Source of the DNA: Xylona heveae TC161 | Taxonomy: Eukaryota; Ascomycota; Xylonomycetes; Xylonales; Xylonaceae | Assembly: GCF_001619985.1 (NCBI RefSeq) | Contig: NW_017264194.1 | Coordinates: 2,971,511-3,035,510, forward strand | DNA length: 64,000 bases | Direction of reading: 5' to 3' | Part shown: positions 1-13,100 of the stretch, one piece after another | Numbering within the stretch: the stretch's first letter is position 1 | How the letters are laid out: the number at the start of each line of letters is the position of its first letter | The notes under the pieces: model-generated | Told to the model about the DNA's origin: nothing | What the model saw: the letters and a program-made list of their open reading frames with translations, nothing else | Database searches by the model: none | Program-made: the position numbers and the translations under genes

Positions 1-2756
1 GCTACGTTCTCGCTGCAAAAAGAGAATGCAAGCTGCAGCCGTAAAACTTACCGTACCTGTAGCTGTACCTGATCGGGTTCTCTCCTCTTTCATCTCTTCC
101 AATTACCTTACCTGTTCTGGTTCAAAACTACAGACGAAATCCCAAGGGACGAGGCAACGCCAGACCTGGCCCAGCCACCTCTCTCCAATTTGCTTTTACT
201 TCCTTGGGGTCCAAGCTGGTGGCCCTTGTGGTTGGGCCCGACCTCTCCTACAGCTGGGCATGCGACCAAAAATGGAAGTGCAAAGTACCCGCTAAACAAG
301 TTTTGGGTGGGGTAGGTGTGGCCGAGCGGATACTCTTCAAAGAAGTTTCCAGTACCTTCACCTGAAGGCGGGTGGCTGACGCCTTTCCCAGTGCGTTAAG
401 CTCACTCAAATGGGGGATCCCTCGGAGAACCTCTTTTTATCCTTATTCTCAACACGCGATTTATTCCTTCCAGGACTGGGCTCACCCAGTCCAATACTTC
501 AGTATACCTAGGTAAAGCAGAATTTTTTCACAAGAGTAGATCTCGATCTGAGAAGCATGTTCGATATCAAAATTTCAGACAACCGCTGGGGTGCTGGATA
601 TCCTGCTCGTTTTTCTACGCAACTTTTGTCTCGCGCATGTTTTTCCTCTTGGCAGTGCTGTCCGTGGTTTCCCAATGTCCGTTTAGGCAGCGGAAACCCG
701 GCAATAAGCGCAACAAGCATGCGGGAGATTGACGGCTTTGGACATGGATGGCTAAAGAGACAGAAAAGCACTCCAGCAAACTGTTTCTTGCCGTCCTCTG
801 ATTGACAGCGTGCCGGGATTCTCTGCAAGATGAAGGAATTGACTGAGGTAGGTACCACATGGCGCAACCGTCGGCTCAACCTTGTATCCATCTATATGCC
901 GCAGGTGCCGCCGCAAATACATTTGGCTCATATACAGTGAATGAACCCTGCGTAGCATGTATAAGATAGCATTACTCGGGCACTAGGGAACAGAATAAAC
1001 AGACATGGTAGATGCCCTTCCCACATCATCGTTCGATCCAAGGAACGGAGGGATCCCCATGCTGTTGTAACTCTCGAAGGGTGTGCACGGACAAGCCGCG
1101 ATGCTTCATTAGCTCTAGCGAAAACCATTGTCGCTTTCGTGCATGACGCTATGAGGTTCTCTGGGAGCTTACTCTGTTCAGGATCTCGACCGCTCGAATG
1201 CCATTCTCGGTAATGAAACAGCACCTCTTATCCAGAATGAGCAGTTGCGGCTCGATGGGTCCCTCCGTTCGAACGCTTCGTCGGGCGATAAACTCGGTTA
1301 AACATCCCGTGTCAGGTATGCTCAGAGAGGGGCCATCATCGCTGCATTAGGCACAGTGTCGTGGGCCAGTCCGATTCCCAAGACCAAATGTTTTGGAGCA
1401 AGAACAAGGAGCCTACCTCTTAGGCAGCGCTAGATATCTACCTTAATGATAGCCATTTGGTTGATGCTCAAGCTTGAATATACCCTCTAAGGCGGGTGGA
1501 GAGAAGTGTGGAGAGAATATTGTGGAGATGGCGGGGTAGGGACAACGTACGGAGACGCCCCAGTGGATCTGCTTTGCTTTCCCGTGGCCTGCTTCCTGTT
1601 TCCATCGCCTGACGAAAACCTGCCAACGTTTCCGCTATGCACCACCTTTTTTCTGTGAAAACTAGGTATCTCCTCATCATGACGATGCTGCATGTTGTGC
1701 GCCTTGTAAAATCTGATGTCAAAAGGTTAAAATGTGATCCCGCTCAAGACTGCATTAATCTTCTGTCAAATGAAAAGGCCGCCAAGGTTTGAGGTCATTC
1801 TTGAAGGCTGCTGTGTACTTGCCACCCGTCTATCTTTCTCGCCTACTACGGAACAGTTTGTTTCTTTCCCGTCAATAATGACCAACAGCATACACGAGAA
1901 CATGCGGTCCTTGGCTACTCTTTAAGAAAGTGATCAGTCATATTCAGGGGTCGTTTTGGCCCCCAGCCAGTAATATGAATGCCATGAAATCATCAACGGC
2001 AAGCAATGAGGGGTTAACATCGTCTCCCCGGGCACAATGCCTTTATCTCTTTTTTTGCTTGGGCATCAAGAGAGAAATATCAGAAAATTGCATGGAGACG
2101 TAGACAAACCTCCTGATCCCTTGATGCCTCTCTCTCCTTCGCGTGGTATCCCTCCCGTCCCGGGTACCCCCTCCAGTTTGAAGTGCGACTTCCCGCTGCC
2201 GGAACAGCCGAGATTTTACCTTATGCGCCCCCTAATGCAGGAAAAAAAGGAGTCGGAGGCTGTCTAGTCTAGTTACTGTAGCCGTACTTACTACAGGATC
2301 CTTGCCTTGTTTTTCATAATATCACGTTTATACGCGTACAATCGCTAGGGGACTTGGCTAAGAGAATTCCAAAACTAAAACACACCTCTCGGCAGACTCT
2401 CTCACCTTGGGGTATCGTTTCAACATACCAAAGGTACTTTCCAAGTCCTGCAGATGTGAAATTTCTGTGAGGATTGTCGTTCTCTTCCCCCAACAATCCT
2501 TAGCCATTCAGCTAGAAGAACTTTAGCCACCGTGTAGATGTCATCTAAAGTTAATAGGACACACGGTATCGTGGACGAAGTTCATAGATTAATGGCTGGC
2601 TCATATGATAGCCAGCTTATCGTAAGATGAAATTTCAGGCAAAATATCTTGTTCTCTCTTAATGATTATTGTTGGAACTGCCCACCTGGGGGCGGAAATT
2701 TGTATGCAAGCGCTGATTCTTAGAACAATAAATCTTTATCTGTCCGTCCTGTCCTA
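1..2756. other. Intergenic, no gene recognised
   Basis: About 2.7 kb with no reading frame that looks like a fungal protein. All frames are short (under 130 codons), many lack an ATG, and none joins into a longer product through plausible introns. The nearest gene is the oxidoreductase that ends at 2757, so its 3' untranslated region lies at the right edge. A tRNA-like segment near 310-430 was examined and rejected. Confidence 0.6.
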
Positions 2757-4329
2757 TTATAATTTAGCCATCAATTCTTCCCTTGTAGGAACCGACTCGA
2801 GAATCTTATTTCTCCGACTATTCAGTCTCTCCGGTGTCGTCTTAAATAGCCGCGGGATGCCAGTCGTCTCGAAAGGCTTGCCGTCAAGGATCATGGATGC
2901 TATTCCCTTGGCTGTAAGGAAGATGTGGCACATGCCGTGGCCATTGAACCCAGCCATGATGAACTGGCCAGGTTTCGACGGCACCGCGCCGACATGGGGC
3001 AACGAGTCCGTCGTGTATCCAAGGACTGATTCAAAATAATTAGCCGCTGAACCGAAAGAGCGGAAAGTTGTGATGCTGCAACATACTTCCTGTCCAAACT
3101 TGATCGGTATATGCTCCACTATCCTCCCATCCGCGAAAATGTCGCTGCATGTATCCGTCGAAATAACTCTTCGCTGACTCCATCAATTGCGAGTCATCCG
3201 TCGTGTTATACCATTTTTTAGGATCAGAATAAAATCTCCTTCTAGCACCACCGACTACAATGCTCCCATCCATTCGTGGAATCAAGTAATCGTACTCCCA
3301 GCCGCTCCAGCGCAGACCATATGTGTTCGGTAGATGAGGAGAGTTCTTTCCCTTTGGTGTCACAATGCGGCTGCAAATACCACGAACTGGAATAATCTTT
3401 TGGGCGTAAGCTGGCGCGAGGCCCGCAGTGTAGGCATTGGTCGCAAAGATAACTTTCTTTGCTTTAATGGAACCCCTTGACTCGGTCGTGACTGTCCAAG
3501 CTCCGGTAACAGGGTCTGGTTCATCGGAAACGCTGACTACGGGGGTGTATGTTTGCAGGTTGACGCCACGGGAGACGACAAGTCTGAGGAGATGCATCAC
3601 CAGCTTATACGGCCATAGATGGCCTGCGGTGAAGCTAAAGCAACCCTTGGCACCTTTGACACCGGAAACCTAGACGTAAACTCTGTGAATATTCCAAGCA
3701 GGCGAAAAAAAAGATGAGAGTCAAGGTGCTCACTCTTTCTGCATTCTCTTTGGGGGTAAAATGCACATCTTGAACGTTGATTGCGCCCGCCTCTCTGAGC
3801 TTGTCATATGCGGCCTTGACCTTTTTGCAATGTTCTTCATTCAATAGGGGATCTACAGATCTTGTGAGGCTAAAGTCGCAGTCAATGTTCTCCTTTTCGA
3901 TGACCGCCTTCACTGCCTTGACCTGATCCATTTCGAACTTGGCCATCTCTACGGCTGCCTCGAGCCCGTAGACAGGAGCGAGACTGCTGCAGGTGTTGTA
4001 CAGGTCGGGTTTAATGTGGCCACCTGTAGATAAAACAGCAGCCGTCAGCTCCAAACACTCATTGCTCTTCAAGATCACACCCAGAACTCACCATTTCGAC
4101 CAGTCGCTCCCGAACAGGCTTGCCTTGCTTCCAACATCACCATTGAGGGCGGAAAAGGATTGCCCTCGAGCAAATGGTATGCTGTGGCAGCGCCTGAATA
4201 GCCGGCACCGATAATCAAGACATCACATTCTTTGGGGAGCTCTGGGGTGGAACGATGACTATCAAGTTCATCCAATTGCGTCCGCCAGAACGAAAGCATG
4301 CCATTGCGAGCAGGCGCGGGCTGAGACAT
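2757..4329 (-). CDS. FAD-dependent oxidoreductase, DAO family
   Basis: Four exons on the minus strand: 4329-4092, 4023-3734, 3669-3087 and 3025-2757, giving 459 residues. All three introns (61-68 bp) have GT...AG ends and restore the frame. A Rossmann FAD-binding motif (IIGAGYSG) is at residues 39-46, followed by an SGATGRNGG-type segment split by the first intron. The C-terminal GYTTDSLPHVG and GFNGHGMCHIF segments are typical of the D-amino-acid oxidase/sarcosine oxidase/PuuB-like superfamily. Such flavoproteins oxidise amines or N-substituted amino acids with release of hydrogen peroxide or electron transfer; the substrate cannot be read from the sequence. There is no signal peptide, so it is probably cytosolic or peroxisomal. 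A HAD hydrolase on the same strand and an amino-acid permease lie close by, which fits amine use, but that is inference. Confidence 0.85.
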
Positions 4330-5410
4330 GATGAGGAATTGGTGTCAGTAAAGATTCCTGCTCAGATTACAGTCTTTAGCCGTGGGATTCAACGGCGTCA
4401 GTATGAGTGGTTGGAGTCAACGAAAGCCAATCTCTTTACCATTGACAAAAAGAAACACGGAATTGATGGACTGAAAATCAAAGAGGGAAAGAAACAAATA
4501 TGGGATTTGCAGATAGACCTTGATGTAGCGTTTGAGCTTCAACAATTGAAATTAATCACTTCATTACCAGGTCGATCTGAAGCCGTGATCGGCCCAGTGC
4601 TTATCAGACCGGTGTCCATAAGAGGCAAGGTATCGTGGAGGCTACCAATTGCGACCTCGAACAAAATGTCGTAGCATTATGCTTTGTGCAGTGGTTTGAT
4701 GACTACCTTACCTAGTAGTAGGCAGCTATCTGTGCGGTCAAAGAGGGTCCAAAGCGGAGAATGTGGCGGCGGTCCCGATAATGGACACATATTACCCCAA
4801 GAATACTATGCGTAGCAGGGTAGACGTCGTTGCATTCGCCCGAAAATGATAAGGGTCGATGGGCTAAATTAATTGATAAGACTAACTAGTTGGAGTCGTC
4901 CCGCTTCTCTAAGCTTGGACCCTTCTCGATAAGAATACAGAGTTATACTTGGCTGTGCCACTGTGCCACTCTTAGCTACCTAGTAGATAAATCAGTATAT
5001 CTGTAACTTGCCGTCACTACTGCCGGGGTTAAAGGGTATGTTCCTGCAGCCGGTCCGGTCACCATGCCGGTCCGGTTATCAGCTTCAATGGTTATCGACA
5101 ACATGCCGCACAAGATGATTGTTGTTCTGGCAGAAAAACAATTGCTTTCTCAAGACAACGCCTACATGTGATACCGGGACGTTGTATACTGCATAGTATG
5201 ACCAATCAATGATGGAAATACAAAGAAAATTAGGGTAAATAAAATTAAAAGTACAGTATGAATATGAACGATTTTATTGATGCTTGCGTAGATTGGTAAA
5301 TTCAGATTAATCTCAGCGTCGATATGCTACTTTAAGACCCCCAATTTAGATTATAATATGGGCAAGGTTCGTAAGGTAATTCAGGTAAGGTAGGTAGGCA
5401 TGTTGATAGC
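4330..5410. other. Intergenic: promoter of the oxidoreductase and 3' side of the HAD gene
   Basis: About 1.1 kb without a supported gene. It must hold the oxidoreductase promoter (that gene reads leftwards from 4329). It contains a perfect 11-base direct repeat at 5049-5059 and 5066-5076, listed separately. A 139-codon open frame at 4255-4674 on the plus strand is largely a shadow of the oxidoreductase start and is not called. Confidence 0.6.
5049..5076. repeat. Two direct copies of GCCGGTCCGGT
   Basis: The 11-mer GCCGGTCCGGT occurs at 5049-5059 and again at 5066-5076, a 17-bp period. Each copy contains CGG and CCG triplets, the half-sites that fungal Zn2Cys6 regulators bind. It lies about 720 bp upstream of the oxidoreductase start. 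A regulatory role is only inferred. Confidence 0.45.
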
Positions 5411-6213
5411 TCATGACATTGAGATGATTTTGTCCGCCATCTCGGGTAACGTATCAGCCACAACCTCCATGTCTCCAAACAATTCCAACAACGGCTCCTT
5501 CTCAAAGACTGTGCAGTATGCCCCTTTGAACCTAGGGAGATAGGGTAAATTTCTCATTAACTCTCCGCGTAGGTAGCTTGACAGAGGAAATCAACTTACC
5601 CTGTTCGTCTGGCGGCCGAGACATCCCACATGTGTGCAGCCGCAAACCACGGCTGTCCGTGCTTCTGCAATTGTTCGAGCAGAGGCCGATATGCCTCCGG
5701 CGAAGGTTTACCAACGCCTCTGGTGTCGCAGGAGAGGAGATTCTCCGAGGGCAGATCCACCCCCGCGCTCTTGAAGTAACCACCTACTCGCTTCAAATCG
5801 CCTGCTGTAAACGCCCACACCGTGAACCCGGCGTCTCGCAATTTGGAGATGCACTCAGCTGCCCCCGGGCGCATCGGCTCCTTGTCATGCGCGTCGATCA
5901 GGAATTGCACATCTTCGTCGGTTGCAAATTGTCGAGGCTCAGAGATGCCTGCTTGCCACAGCATGCGGAAGAACATGGCCTGGAATACCACACTGAAAGG
6001 TTTGTAGTTGCCCGACAAGCTCATGTACGTATATTCGCGCTCCGTGGCGTCAATCCATGTGTACCCCAGCAGTCGTGGTTTGATGCCCTCTGCGCGCAAC
6101 TTGTCTCCCATTCTCGCCTCAATGGCATCGAAAAGATTGTCGTACGACACCAAAGTTCCGACTACGTCGAAAACGATATTCTTCTTGGGTTCCGCCATTG
6201 TGAATGCTGACAC
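5411..6213 (-). CDS. Haloacid dehalogenase (HAD) superfamily hydrolase, type II-like
   Basis: Two exons, 6213-5600 and 5531-5411, joined across a 68-bp intron (GTAAGT...CTAG) to give 244 residues. The HAD motifs are in order: motif I with the nucleophilic Asp at residue 16 (VFDVVGTL), motif II with FTAGD, the motif III Lys in GVGKPSPEAY, and a motif IV-like MWDVSAA. Type II 2-haloacid dehalogenases and related phosphatases have this plan; FDVVGTL in place of FDAYGTL is common in the fungal branch. A second in-frame ATG at residue 6 is an equally good start. The reaction is hydrolysis of a C-halide or phosphate ester, substrate unknown. It is transcribed away from the amino-acid permease, with 910 bp between the two starts, so the two could share regulation. 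Confidence 0.85.
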
Positions 6214-7123
6214 TTTTGCTCAACCCTTAAAAGACCCTGAACTCAAGTCAAGTATCTCGTAGATAAATCAAATCAGAAAACTCAAGGATTATTTTCTCTG
6301 TGGTCGAGATCCATGATTATCACCAAACCCTCATACGTATTTAAACTTGAGTATTGTAATTGCTCCTGCCGGCTGAGCGTCGGCCAGATATCCGACGGAC
6401 CGAATGGCTCAGCTACCTGATCCAACTTCTGCCGTTAACCACTGGCTGACTGGCAGGCATCATTCAACAACAAATGTGGGAACGAACCCCAGGCTTTGGA
6501 ATAAATTAGGTTTCGCGGGTTTCCCCTATCAAATCCAACATGCTACGGACAACTAGCTCTGGATAGGTAACTGATCGTCCCTGATCTAGACTTGATATGG
6601 TCGTGTTCAAGCTAATATGATAACCTTGCAGGGCGTTATCGACTCCCAACTCCCACTATGAGGCCCATAACGACAATCGAGACTCAATTATGTCCGGAAG
6701 AGATTCCCACCCATACTCTGCTACAAGGAAGTTTCTTCGACGCGCAGCTTCCGGTCAGTTGCCGGACACCATCGGGGTCGATCTTCCGGTGAACCACTAC
6801 GACATATCCTAATCTCCATGATAATTCTAGAGTTAGCGCAACCTTATACTACAACCATGACGGAGTTAGAACTCCAGGGCATGTATCCAATGTTGGGTTC
6901 CCGCTGTCTCCGCACTAATGGCGATGCTGGACCTAACTTCCCGGTCTAGCACGTGGCAGATGCATCAAGAGCAAGATAACGATGATGCATTACAAGATAT
7001 CAAAGCCATATACTAATCGACGAAATTCTGATTTAATTCCCTTCTCCTTCCTGTTATTCTTCAGACCTCAAGCCTTTGAGTTGAAGCTTGAATTACTGGA
7101 ACCTGCTTTAGCTCACAGAAGTA
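6214..7123. promoter_or_regulatory. Divergent promoter region of HAD hydrolase and amino-acid permease
   Basis: This 910-bp gap separates two outward-reading starts. It contains several CCGG-centred words: TCCGGA at 6693-6698 and CTTCCGG at 6748-6754 and 6783-6789, plus CGG/CCG triplets around 6370-6400. These resemble Zn2Cys6 half-sites, but no spacing matches a specific known regulator. No open frame here is supported as a gene. Confidence 0.4.
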
Positions 7124-9189
7124 ATGGCACATATCCAGGCAACAACTCCTGCCGAAGAAAGCCCTGAGGGCTCCATCTCTCAATCCAAGGAGTATCCGGA
7201 GAAGATGGCCGATCTCGAACATGATGTTGAGAAGACACCCACTCTCGGGCTCGGAACCACCCAGGTCCTCGAGACAGATCTCGATAGGGCAGGTTATCAT
7301 CGTCAGCTTGGTCGTCGACAAATTATGATGATGACTTTCGGTGCCGGTATTGGGACTGGTCTTTGGGTAGGCACCGGAAGTGCGCTTCATTATGGTAAAG
7401 CAATTGCATGCGATTGATTCTGCTATTAGCCTGCTAATAATTTTGTAGCGGGACCTGGTGGCGTTGCCGTCGTGTACTCCATCGTTGCGTATGTTGCCTC
7501 CTTTCGTTTGCTCAAATTCTTGTCTGAGATGGTTCTAACCTTGATCTAGCTACCTGGTTTACACGCAATATATGTCCGTCGGAGAAATGTCTGCCTATAA
7601 GCCCATTCACGGTGGTTTTATTAGACAAGCCTCGGAGTACGTTGATCCCGCTCTAGGCTTTGCCGTTGGTATCAATTTCTGGTTTTCGGTAAGTTATCTT
7701 CTCACAGTATCTTCTAAATCCCATTGATATTTACTATTCTGTTACAGTGGGTCATGATCATCCCCGCAGAAATTACAGCAGCTATATCTGTTCTCAACTT
7801 CTGGCCGTCGGCGAGAGACTTTCCAATCGCCGCGTATATTTCGATCATTTTTGTTGGTTGCGCCTTGGTCAACGTGTTTCCTGTGAGATTTTACGGTCGC
7901 ATTGAATATTGCATGTCGTTTGTCAAAATCATTGCTATTTTTGCGATGATCTTCTTTATGTTCATCATGACTTCAGGTGGTATCAAAGCAACCCATGGAC
8001 CTATTGAGTTTCGGTATTGGAAACACCCTGGCGCCTTCCGGAACGGAGCCAAGGGCATTGGTAAGGCGTTCATCCAAGCCGGATTCAGCTTTGGCGGAGG
8101 TAAGGATCTTGTATCAACATTCACTCGTGTGTCGGCCAATCCATGACTGACTTGTGGCTCAGGCGAACATATTGCGGTCATTGCTGGAGAGGCGAAAAAC
8201 CCCAGGCGCACCATTAAGAAGACTATTGGTCCAGTCTTTTGGCGCATGGTAACATTTTTTGTGGTCAACGTCTGGCTCGTTGGTATGTGTGTCAACCCAG
8301 ATGACGAGCGGCTTGTCAGCGCTTCAGGCACCTTGAGAAGCCCATTTGTGATTGCGATTCAAGACGCTGGTGTACCTTGGCTAGCCCACGTCTTGAATGT
8401 ATTCATCTTTATTGCAGTCGTGAGCTGTAACATCACGAGCTTCTACGTTGCAAGCAGAAGCTTGACCGCCTTGGCAGATATCAACCTGATTCCCAAATTC
8501 TTTGGAAGAAAGGACTCCAGGGGTCGTCCCTATGTCTCTTTGATCATTTGCAGCGTTTTGGGGGGCGGATTAACTTATCTCAACTGCAACTCTTCCTCTG
8601 CCGTCGTATATAATTGGTTCTCTTCTCTGGTAGGATTCCATTTTAACATATTGGGCGAACCTTGAGGCATTGCTAATCTGGATATTCAAAGGTCGGGATT
8701 GCCGCCTTATTTCAATGGGCTTCATTGTATATCTCTCACATTCGGTTCCGGAGGGGACTCAAGGCACAAGGTATCGACTATCGCCGACTACCCTTCCGTA
8801 ATTGGGGGGCACCTATTCCTCAGTATATTGGCCTTTTAATTTGCGCTCTCTTCTTGGGCTTTGAATTTTATCTGGCCGTATGGCCTTTTGGGGCAAAGTC
8901 TTCTGCCAAGAATTTCTTCGCTACTTTCCTCGCTTGTCCATTATTCTTCTTTGATTACTTTGTCTATAAGGTGAGCATGCCTTTCCAGATTCTGCTACGA
9001 GTGGCAAGACATTAACGTTGGTAGCTTGTCCGGAAAACAAAAATTGTAAAAGCAGCCGAGATGGATTTCAGCACCGCACGGCCATTCGACGACGAGGATG
9101 AGAGGAGAGCGCTCGAGAAGGCGCGCGGTGGAGAAGAGAAAGAGAAAATTTCAATGTTTCAGCATTTGAAAAACCTTGTTTTTGGATAA
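7124..9189 (+). CDS. Amino-acid permease, fungal APC/YAT family
   Basis: Seven exons: 7124-7394, 7449-7488, 7550-7688, 7748-8099, 8163-8629, 8692-8970 and 9025-9189, giving 570 residues. Every intron is 54-63 bp with GT...AG ends, and one internal exon is only 40 nt. After a charged cytosolic N-terminus (about 65 residues), the protein carries the family signature GRRQIMMMTFGAGIGTGLW, followed by about twelve hydrophobic helices and a FSFGGGEHIAVIAGEAKNP segment. These are hallmarks of plasma-membrane proton/amino-acid symporters related to yeast Gap1 and Agp2. The C-terminal tail is charged and cytosolic. Which amino acid or amine is carried cannot be read from sequence. The adjacent amine oxidoreductase and HAD gene suggest that the imported compound could be their substrate. 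Confidence 0.92.
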
Positions 9190-10105
9190 ATCCTGTTACG
9201 TTCAGCTGGCAAAACGGGAAAGGTCTGGTTGGTTTCATGAGATGCCCCCCATTCACCGGTTGTCTTCCGCATTATCGCAATAATCTTATTGTATGGTTAT
9301 TCGGGCTTGGTTTGCAAATACGGTTATAGTTATTCATTGTCCTTTTTTCCCCCCCTCAATCGAATATTTATCGTTGCCTTCTTCTTCTTCTTCTGCGCGA
9401 CCAAATTATCTCCCGTGAAATGGACAATTCTAGCCGCACTTCCGTAGGCTTATGAGGTGAGGGCGCTCCGTTGCCTAGGCGACAGTGTTTGCGGGTCAAT
9501 AGATCCTTTCCTAAAATGGCCAAAATCCCTCCACTAAGCTCATGGTGGCTTGCGACCTCAACTTTCAATCCATGCAAGACCCTGGTATATCGCTTTTATT
9601 CGTAATTACCTGCAACGACGACGAGCAGGAGTTGAGCTACCCCTCAAATTATTGGATCTTCAAGAAAAAGGGCTTGCGTTCGTTCAGGATGGACCCTTGC
9701 TATTATGCGCTAATCCCTGTGATCGCCCCTCGTGCGATTGCCGGTCTTCCCCAGCCTCCAGTAACACAATGTTTACCCGTTGACCTTTTTCCCGGCCACC
9801 TCATTTTGGGTTGCAGGATGCAGACCTGCTTCTCCTCCAACTTCACCTGAACTATTATTCGAATCTGGAAACCTGCTATAGTGCATACGCTCTTGCCAAT
9901 ACCCGGGCCCTAAGGAGTGAAGACTACACCTATCAATAAAAGCGACTGCCAGAAACCAAGTCAATAGATCCGCTCGAGTATCGTTCAGGCTGAGTCGGTA
10001 TCTTCGACGGACATCGTTCTCCATGCATTGAGAAACCGTTAATCGATCCTCGCGGGGCACCGCTCCATACCTCTGCCGTCATTGTTGGGATCTACGTCGT
10101 TGAAA
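9190..10105. other. Intergenic: permease 3' region and kelch-protein promoter
   Basis: About 0.9 kb with no supported gene. It includes a (TTC)5 run at 9379-9393 and C/T-rich stretches usual in fungal 3' and promoter regions. Overlapping short open frames around 9542-9850 have no recognisable content. Confidence 0.6.
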
Positions 10106-13100
10106 ATGAAGTCTACAATTAGACTGGCCTTTGGCCTGAGCAGCCTATTCTTCAAATTTGCGATTTCAGCAGTGCCATACAACCCCACTAGACTATATAT
10201 CTCATCGCACAATGGTTCTGAGATTGTTTACGCAATTACACCAGCATTATCCTCCGGCTCTAGTTTCGAACTTCTTGCACTTAATGCGACGGAATCGATG
10301 AATGCTTCAGCCTTGCCTTACAAGGAGATCTCTTCCTCCCTTCCTTTCCTTGACAACGGAAATGATGTGAATGTTTCTTTCATTCCTTCGGTAGACGATC
10401 GAGGCGTCATATCAATATTTTCAGGGAACTGCACTGCTGGCGCCGAGGGTTCAAGTATTTGGCGATACATTCCAAGCTCAACATCAGGAACCGATCCGGG
10501 AACATGGGTGATGGATAGCGTCAATCCCAAAGCAGCGCAGGGCCTTGGAAAGCTCACCGGAGCAAATTTCCTCTCAGCTGCCATTACTTATTCGAGCACG
10601 GTGGATGCCGATGACCCTTCCATGTATGTTTTTGGTGGAATGTGCCCGAATTCATCCTACCCTGGATCTGGACAGTCTGCGGCAGATTATAGCAACAACA
10701 TGGTGATACTCTCACCTAAAACTTCGGACGCATCGTCAGATTCAGTACAATATGACGAGGACATTGCCAGTAGCCGTGATCTTCCAATAGCAGAAGCCGG
10801 ATTTACCATAACTCCATTGCCGCCATCCTTTACGAACACAAGCAGCGGAACCAGAAGCAAGCAGCAAGATTTTGTACTGGTTGGCGGTCATACAAAATCC
10901 GCCTTCATAAACATGTCACAGGTCGCACTTTTCTCACTACCACAGGAAGGATGGACGTTTATCGCAGTCAATTCACCCTCAGTCGACGCCGAAACAGATC
11001 TAAGCGTCCGCGATAGTGTCGTGGTTGAGCCGAGATCCGGCCACACCGCTACATTGACTTCGGATGGGCAGAGGATTATTGTATTTGGTGGCTGGGTAGG
11101 GGACACTAACACTCCTGCAGATCCCCAGCTTGCAATACTTAGTATCGGTGAAGAATATGGTGGGGCTGGCAATTGGGCTTGGGAGATCCCGTCTGCGTCA
11201 GGTAATGGATTGGGGACTGGTGTCGGTCTTTATGGGCATGGAGCGGTTATGCTACCCGGAGACGTCATGATGGTTGTCGGAGGTTACCCAATTTCAACAA
11301 AAACGGGCCGCAGGGATGTTTCCCCTACTGAAAACACGAACTCTTACTTTCTGAATGTGACGTCCATGGAGTGGATTAGCTCGTACACTCCTCCTGCTCA
11401 AGCGCGGCCTAAAAATCCGGAATCATCGAAGACGACTGGTCACTTCTCTACTTCGAAAAAAGCGGGTCTTGGTGTTGGCGTCGCACTCGGGGTCATTGTG
11501 GCGATTATCCTGGCTTTCCTTTGCTTAATATGCTGTCGAAGAAGGCAACGTCGGCGCAATGCACGGAAGAGGGAGCTTGAAGATTTCATGAGGGGAACGC
11601 GCTACATGCCATTTGTAGGATCTTCTGTGGCCGGCGGCTTCGATGGTCGCGGAGGTCAAGCTTATATACCGCCAGCAATGGAACAACAGCGAAACATTAT
11701 GCTAGATGCGGCTTATCCTTGGGCAAACCAGCCTCACGAGGGAGCATTCGGAGGAGGATCTGGGTGGAGGGAGAATCGCGGAACGGATGTAGAACGAACG
11801 GGGCTCCTTCTCGACATACCTAGTCCGACGCGAGGCCTACGAAGGAATATGCATTCTCGAGCATCCCATCAGTCGGCTTCCTGGCATGAGGATAAACGAA
11901 AAAGCCAAGGATCAAGCGGCATTCATCCTATCCAGGAAAGAGACGAAGAAGAGATGGCACCTGGGACGGCGGACTCCGCTATGTCCGCCTCTGGACTTCT
12001 CGAATCCTCGGATCCAGGCATTATAGCGACTGCACCCGTTCTCGATCCTTTTGGTGACCCGGCTCCTCTAGGCAGCCATCCGATAATCAATCGAGCATCT
12101 CCCACGGATTTTGAACGCCGGAGAGATATCGAAGGATGGGTCAGCGACTGGGCTGCGGCAGATACTATCCTTCTCAACCCTGGTCGTGCCTCTCCAGATA
12201 AGTCTGACCGGACCTCATCCACACTGAGCGACCAGTCTGCACACTCAGTGAATTCCGTACATTCCCACCTCGCAAGCAGCTTGGGCCGAAGCGTCTCAGT
12301 TCGTTCAAACGGGATCTTCTCCCGGGGCAACACTTTTTCGAGCCACAGCACATCGCCTACGTTTGACCGATCATTTGGACGTGTTTCGCCCACGTTCAAT
12401 CGAAGAACACAAAGCCTATCTTATGCTCAACGACCAGAAGCATCTAAAACGAATGATTCCTTTACGACCGCGCAAACGTCATTTTCATTATTGCAAACCG
12501 AAGGCGAAGCTCTCCTCGGAGAGCATCGTCCCGACCATTATGATCACTCATGGTCTGACGCACCGAACAAGTCATCTCGCCGAACGGGTTGGATGGGGTC
12601 AATGCGCCGCGCTCTGCCATTTATAGGTGGTAATGGGGAAAGCAGCAGCAGCAGCGGCGGAGATAACAGCGATCGCAGCAATTCACTCCAATCACTAGGA
12701 GGCGGACGATATTCCCCTGCCAAAAATCATCAACCACCACGATACCATGATCACGAAGATAATGTCCAGTCAAACCCACTTCTTCCTCGCCGCGCAGCAA
12801 GTGCCTCGGCCGCCTTGTGGCAACAGCGCCGCCAGGGAGCTGCCGATTGGGATGTCGACATTCCTCGTCGAAGAACCAGTCATGCTCTCGGCACCAACAG
12901 GCACACTCTGTGGGACGAAACCGGAGAGGAGAATGATGACGAAGAATGGGATATCGAAGCTGCCGTTGAGAGGCGAGTGGTTCAAGTCATGTTTACCGTG
13001 CCACGGGAGAAACTTCGAGTCGTCAATGCAGATTCGGATGGTCTCAGCGTGAGTGAAGTTGGTGAACCCTCTTCAAGTACTGCACCAGCAGAAATGAGTG

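Noticed and set aside
308-432. tRNA-like segment with a good A-box word (TGGCCGAGCGG)
   Set aside because: No matching B-box (GGTTCRANYCC) lies at the right distance, and no cloverleaf with acceptor-stem pairing could be drawn.
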